The notes under the pieces were generated by a model. The model worked only from the letters and a program-made list of their open reading frames with translations. It was not told the DNA's origin and made no database searches. A DNA stretch of 64,000 bases, taken from Fredinandcohnia onubensis. Its GTDB lineage: Bacteria > Bacillota > Bacilli > Bacillales > Bacillaceae_L. Each line of letters starts with the position of its first letter. Position 1 is the first letter of the stretch. Both the position numbers and the translations under genes were made by a program. The stretch spans positions 620,001-684,000 of the forward strand of contig NZ_JAPSKV010000001.1 of NCBI RefSeq assembly GCF_031181385.1. The letters are read 5' to 3'. Positions 60,417 through 64,000 of the stretch are shown here, one piece after another.

Positions 60417-61250
60417 TTGATAAAAAGATATGTGATTCTTATATTACTAATAAGCATTGGGTTTACAACAATAGCATTCGCGATATCGGAACAGAATGTT
60501 GAACCTGTTAAAGCAGGTGAATCTATGATAATTGCACATAGAGGAGCTAGTGATCGGTTTAATGAACATACACTAACTGCTTATAAAATCGCCTCAGATG
60601 ATGATGCTGATTATATAGAAATTGACTTGCGAATGACAAAAGATGGTGAACTTGTGGCGATGCATGATGATACCATCAATCGAACGACGAATGAAACAGG
60701 GAAGGTTTCTGATTATACGTTAGAAGAACTAAAATCAATCCATACGATTTCGAATCTCGACCATCAAATTGAAGGAGAGGAAATTCCTAGTTTGCAAGAA
60801 ATCTTTGATGCATTTTCTGAAACTGAGAATTTCTATATTGAAACGAGACTCGTAAACAATCAGTTAGCTATGGAGGAGAAATTGATTGACCTCTTAAAGG
60901 AATATAACCTATTAAATAATAAACGGGTGATCATCCAATCCTTCTCAACGAAAAGTCTAGAAAAAGTTCAATCATTAGCACCAGATATTCCACTAACCCT
61001 TTTATTTAAAAAGGGGGAATTTGATTTAAAGAAGGCCATTTCATCGAACTATCCGATTATAGGAATTGAATCAAGCGATGTAACACGCCATGTTGTGAAG
61101 AAATTGCATATAAGCGGGAAGAAAGTGCATGTTTTTTTTACGAATAGAAAAAAACAAAAAATAGAACAAAAGCGAATGAAACAATTACAAGTCGATGGTT
61201 ATTTTACAGATTACATCCTTTATACGAAGAAAATCTTACAAGAACAATAG
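60417..61250 (+). CDS. Glycerophosphodiester phosphodiesterase, exported or anchored
   Basis: A 277-aa GDPD with a TTG start (RBS AGGAAG) and an N-terminal hydrophobic segment (about 4-23) that is a signal peptide or anchor. Active-site text includes IIAHRGASDRFNEHT, YIEIDLRMTKDG and AMHDDTINRTTNETG. It differs clearly from the GDPD at 19290. Position after pst-phoU and a PhoP-like box suggest it supplies phosphate from glycerophosphodiesters during starvation. Confidence 0.9.
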   Translation: MIKRYVILILLISIGFTTIAFAISEQNVEPVKAGESMIIAHRGASDRFNEHTLTAYKIASDDDADYIEIDLRMTKDGELVAMHDDTINRTTNETGKVSDYTLEELKSIHTISNLDHQIEGEEIPSLQEIFDAFSETENFYIETRLVNNQLAMEEKLIDLLKEYNLLNNKRVIIQSFSTKSLEKVQSLAPDIPLTLLFKKGEFDLKKAISSNYPIIGIESSDVTRHVVKKLHISGKKVHVFFTNRKKQKIEQKRMKQLQVDGYFTDYILYTKKILQEQ

Positions 61251-61267
61251 TTTATGAACCTACGGAT

Positions 61268-61299
61268 AAAAAGCATTTCTTATGAGGAATGCTTTTTTT
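61268..61299 (+). terminator. Rho-independent terminator
   Basis: AAAAAGCATT (61268-61277) pairs with AATGCTTTTT (61288-61297), with T run. Confidence 0.88.
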
Positions 61300-61423
61300 A
61301 TTTTTGCGAAAAAAACATAGGTATTTTATAAAACAATAAAATAGATACCAAAAACAATAACTTTTTATTGTAAAACAATAAATAATATTTTATGATCAAC
61401 TAGAAAATAATTCAAAATCGGAT

Positions 61424-61450
61424 GGGACACGGGGACAGGTCCCTTGTCCC
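61424..61450 (-). repeat. GGGACA palindrome, copy E
   Basis: On the minus strand it reads GGGACAAGGGACCTGTCCCC then GTGTCCC, very close to copy D. It sits 18 bp upstream of the DUF817 start and is the only copy not directly after a stop codon. Confidence 0.78.
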
Positions 61451-61468
61451 AAAATGGAGGTTAGGATC

Positions 61469-62278
61469 ATGAGAGCGTTGGAACAGCTTTTTCGTTTTGG
61501 GTGGGAGCAGGCCCGTTCTTGTTTGTTTCCTGTAGTTATTTTTGCCTCTTTGGCACTTACGAAGATCATACCTCTTCCAATTCTGCCACGGTATGATTGG
61601 CTGCTCATCATCTGTCTTGTGATGCAGTGGTGGATGGTACGCTCTGGCCTTGAAACAAGGGATGAACTAAAGGTAATCACATTGTTTCACTTAATCGGGC
61701 TTGCACTTGAGCTTTTCAAGACACATATGGGCTCATGGTCCTATCCTGAGGAAGGGTATTTTAAAATTTTCGGCGTACCATTATATAGCGGATTCATGTA
61801 TGCAGGTGTGGCGAGTTATCTTTGCCAGGCATGGAGAAGGCTTAATGTGGACCTCGTGAAGTGGCCACCATTTTGGCTAGTTGTGGCCCTTGCATCTGCA
61901 ATTTATTTGAACTTTTTCTCTCATCATTTTTGGATTGACATTCGTTGGTATCTAGCGGGGCTTGTCATAATTGTGTTTTGGAAATCATGGGTCACATACG
62001 AGATTAATGGAACGCATTACCGGATGCCCATTGCATTTTCTTTTATGTTAATCGGATTTTTTATTTGGATAGCTGAAAATATTGCAACGTTCTTTGGAGC
62101 TTGGGAATATCCCAACCAAGCCAAAGCATGGAGTCTTGTTCATTTAGGTAAGGTGAGTTCATGGGTTCTATTGGTCATTGTGAGCTTTCTGATCGTGGCA
62201 ACATTGAAGCAGGTTAAAGGGAAAAACCCCAATAGGATTAATACTAGTCATTTTTATGAAAAGGAGACGATCAAATGA
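61469..62278 (+). CDS. DUF817 membrane protein
   Basis: A 269-aa protein with about eight membrane segments, tryptophan- and histidine-rich, matching DUF817 (for example GSWSYPEEGYFKIFGVPLYS and NFFSHHFWIDIRWYL). The ATG at 61469 has ATGGAGG at good distance; the ATG at 61454 does not. It overlaps the next lipoprotein gene by ATGA. Function unknown. Confidence 0.87.
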   Translation: MRALEQLFRFGWEQARSCLFPVVIFASLALTKIIPLPILPRYDWLLIICLVMQWWMVRSGLETRDELKVITLFHLIGLALELFKTHMGSWSYPEEGYFKIFGVPLYSGFMYAGVASYLCQAWRRLNVDLVKWPPFWLVVALASAIYLNFFSHHFWIDIRWYLAGLVIIVFWKSWVTYEINGTHYRMPIAFSFMLIGFFIWIAENIATFFGAWEYPNQAKAWSLVHLGKVSSWVLLVIVSFLIVATLKQVKGKNPNRINTSHFYEKETIK

Positions 62279-62700
62279 AAAAACGAGTACCATTCATGCT
62301 TTTTCTACTTATATTAGTATCAGCGTGTACAGAAAACTCTGGAACTCCGATTGTGCCGAATGAAAACAATATGATTATTAAAGTAAAAAACAATGCAGAT
62401 TTTGAGTTGTATGGTCTAGAATTAGCCATTCGTAACCATTCTCAGGGTTCGGTGAATGCGGACGGATCCAAATTAGATAAAGGAGATGAACTGTTGTTTG
62501 AATTTCTCGATGAAGACTTCAAGTTAGAAGGAGAAGGCGAGCTGACAGTTTATTTGTTAACGGACAACCACATAGAAGATAATGGTGATCGAATTCCGAT
62601 TAACAAAAAAGTAACCTTAAAATTAGACAGTAATAAGGAAATTAGATTTGAACTTACTGGAGAAACAATAAGCAAAGCCGAATTAAAAAGGTTAAAATAA
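62275..62700 (+). CDS. Small lipoprotein
   Basis: A 141-aa lipoprotein with signal peptide and lipobox LVSAC (Cys18). The exterior domain is beta-rich (IIKVKNNADFELYGLELAIR). It overlaps the DUF817 gene by four bases, so the two are translationally coupled. RBS AAAAGGAG. Function unknown. Confidence 0.75.
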   Translation: MKKRVPFMLFLLILVSACTENSGTPIVPNENNMIIKVKNNADFELYGLELAIRNHSQGSVNADGSKLDKGDELLFEFLDEDFKLEGEGELTVYLLTDNHIEDNGDRIPINKKVTLKLDSNKEIRFELTGETISKAELKRLK

Positions 62701-62729
62701 GTGTAAGGTTAATTGATGAGGGTGAGAAT

Positions 62730-63140
62730 ATGGCAACAACTATTACAAGAATCAATAAAGAACAAGCTTGGGAAGTAAGGCATAAAGTTATGTGGCCTGA
62801 TAAAGACTTTGACTATATAAAATTAGAAGATGATGATGTAGGGATTCATTTTGGACTTTTTAAAGACAACATGCTGAAATCAGTTGTATCTCTTTTTATA
62901 GATAACGAAGAAGCCCAATTTAGAAAGTTTGCTACACTTCAAAAGGAACAAGGTCAGGGATACGGAAGTACATTGTTGGACTACGTATTAAACGAAGCTA
63001 AGAATCGTGACCTGAAAAGAATATGGTGCAATGCCAGAAAGAATAAGGCTGATTTTTATAAAAAATTTGGTTTACAAGAAACTAATTATAGCTTTGTAAA
63101 AGGTGGCAAAGACTATGTGATCATGGAGAAGCATTGGTAA
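62730..63140 (+). CDS. GNAT family N-acetyltransferase
   Basis: A 136-aa acetyltransferase, short type. The acetyl-CoA loop is QKEQGQGYGSTLLDYVLNEA and the C-terminal motif DFYKKFGL. RBS TGAGGGTGAG. Substrate unknown. Confidence 0.87.
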   Translation: MATTITRINKEQAWEVRHKVMWPDKDFDYIKLEDDDVGIHFGLFKDNMLKSVVSLFIDNEEAQFRKFATLQKEQGQGYGSTLLDYVLNEAKNRDLKRIWCNARKNKADFYKKFGLQETNYSFVKGGKDYVIMEKHW

Positions 63141-63285
63141 TTGAAATGGTGCCTTGAGTAAAGATTGTTAATAATTTAAGGAAAATACTTAACATATAAT
63201 TAACATCCATTAAGATATTATTCGTATATACTAAATATAGGGTTTAATGCAATTCTCTATATCTAGATTTCATTTTCTTCTCAAG

Positions 63286-63312
63286 CCACTCTTTAAAAAG
63301 AGTGGTTTTTTT
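63286..63312 (+). terminator. Rho-independent terminator
   Basis: CCACTCTTT (63286-63294) pairs with AAAGAGTGG (63297-63305), followed by T7. Confidence 0.88.
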
Positions 63313-63402
63313 ATAGGTAAGTAACCGAATACTGGAGCGAGACACATAGTAAATGTGGTAAATTCAAAATAGAAACGTTGTAGTATAGGGGAGGGAAGTA
63401 GA

Positions 63403-63900
63403 TTGGTAGTTAGAGAAATCACACTTTCAGATGCGGAGAATTTTGGGTATCTTACACAACAAGTTGAAATGACTTCTGAATTCATGCTTTGGGAGGCAGG
63501 AGAAAGGAAGGCATATCCCGACGAGCAACGAAAAATGATAGAAAGAATATGTTCAGAAGATAACTCTACGATTCTCGTAGCTGAAGAAAAAGGCCAATTA
63601 ATTGGTTTTCTAATGGCGATTGGTGGCAATGCGAGGAGAAACAAGCATTCCGTGTATATTGTTGTCGGAATCTTGAAGGATTTTAGAGGCAAAGGTGTAG
63701 GTGTATACTTGTTTGAAGAACTGGAAAAGTGGGCGTTAACGCACAAAATCCATCGTCTGGAATTAACCGTTGTGACGCGAAATGTAGCAGGGTTAGCTTT
63801 GTATCAAAAAATGGGTTTTGAAATCGAAGGAACGAAGAGAGATTCCCTCTTAATTGACGGTGAGTTTGTGGATGAGTATTATATGTCCAAGCTTTTATAA
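63403..63900 (+). CDS. GNAT family N-acetyltransferase (RimI-like)
   Basis: A 165-aa acetyltransferase. The acetyl-CoA loop is LKDFRGKGVGVYLFEELEKW, and LELTVVTRNVAGLALYQKMG the C-terminal motif. The TTG start is preceded by GGGGAGGGA. Substrate unknown. Confidence 0.88.
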   Translation: MVVREITLSDAENFGYLTQQVEMTSEFMLWEAGERKAYPDEQRKMIERICSEDNSTILVAEEKGQLIGFLMAIGGNARRNKHSVYIVVGILKDFRGKGVGVYLFEELEKWALTHKIHRLELTVVTRNVAGLALYQKMGFEIEGTKRDSLLIDGEFVDEYYMSKLL

Positions 63901-63905
63901 AAGAT

Positions 63906-63946
63906 AAAGGTGTGATCATCCAAGCAGGATTCGCACCTTTTTTGTG
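63906..63946 (+). terminator. Rho-independent terminator
   Basis: AAAGGTG (63906-63912) pairs with CACCTTT (63934-63940), with an inner ATCC/GGAT helix, and a T run. Confidence 0.75.
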
Positions 63947-63992
63947 GAATTTAACACAAAAAGGAAAATTCCTAAAAAGAGGAGTGTATGCG

Positions 63993-64000
63993 TTGACAAT
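63993..64000 (+). CDS. Start of a gene cut by the window edge
   Basis: AGAGGAG at 63979-63984 is 8 bases before TTG at 63993. The ATG at 63988 stops after two codons. Only the first two or three codons lie in the window, so no product can be given. Confidence 0.3.

Overview
The window looks like chromosomal DNA of a low-GC, Gram-positive endospore-forming relative of Bacillus (Bacillaceae). Ribosome binding sites are strong AGGAGG types, TTG and GTG starts are common, sigma-A promoters are recognisable, and the families are typical of the group: TreP/TreR, PhnF, LTA-synthase-like sulfatase, DUF421, HXXEE, Sip-type signal peptidase and a MocR regulator. No rRNA, tRNA, prophage, transposase gene or CRISPR array was seen. 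The genus cannot be fixed from this alone.

Layout. 1-5.9 kb: a membrane protein, an FMN reductase under a dyad-rich promoter, a large 53-bp tandem-repeat array, the trehalose PTS locus treP-treR (treA absent) and a zinc alcohol dehydrogenase. 6-13.6 kb: amidohydrolase, DJ-1/PfpI protein behind a structured leader, HXXEE and MOSC proteins, a second 53-bp array plus a 52-bp array, then an SDR/AMP-ligase pair. 13.6-24.4 kb: a gene remnant, peptidase E, VOC, LTA-synthase-like enzyme, PhzF, DUF421, secreted GDPD, MBL hydrolase diverging from an Lrp regulator, and a PQQ-type sugar dehydrogenase. 24.5-35.8 kb: a complete phosphonate uptake and C-P lyase cluster (PHP phosphoesterase, phnF, phnGHIJK, phnM, phnL, phnD, phnC, two phnE), preceded by five PhoP-like TTTACA/TTAACC hexamers at 9-11 bp spacing. 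35.9-55.6 kb: mixed accessory genes, including a frameshifted M23 peptidase, CubicO-type hydrolase, signal peptidase, HAD phosphatase, LysE exporter, a MerR/MFS drug-efflux pair with a 19-bp-spacer promoter, an orphan Fur-type promoter, a MocR regulator, a deleted methyltransferase, a third repeat array and a chemoreceptor. 55.7-61.3 kb: pstSCAB-phoU, a 51-aa ORF and a second GDPD. 61.4-64 kb: DUF817 protein, lipoprotein and two GNATs.

Functional theme. Phosphorus acquisition dominates: the phn cluster imports and cleaves phosphonates, Pst imports phosphate with PhoU as sensor partner, two GDPDs release glycerol-3-phosphate, and the PHP protein probably finishes the C-P lyase pathway by hydrolysing the cyclic ribose phosphate. 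The PhoP-like boxes suggest common control by phosphate starvation.

Unexplained structure. Four intergenic tandem arrays with unlike sequences all have periods of 52-53 bp, about five helical turns, and most units carry a small dyad. Separately, a GGGACA...TGTCCC palindrome family occurs five times, four of them within a few bases of a stop codon. These are the most unusual signals here.
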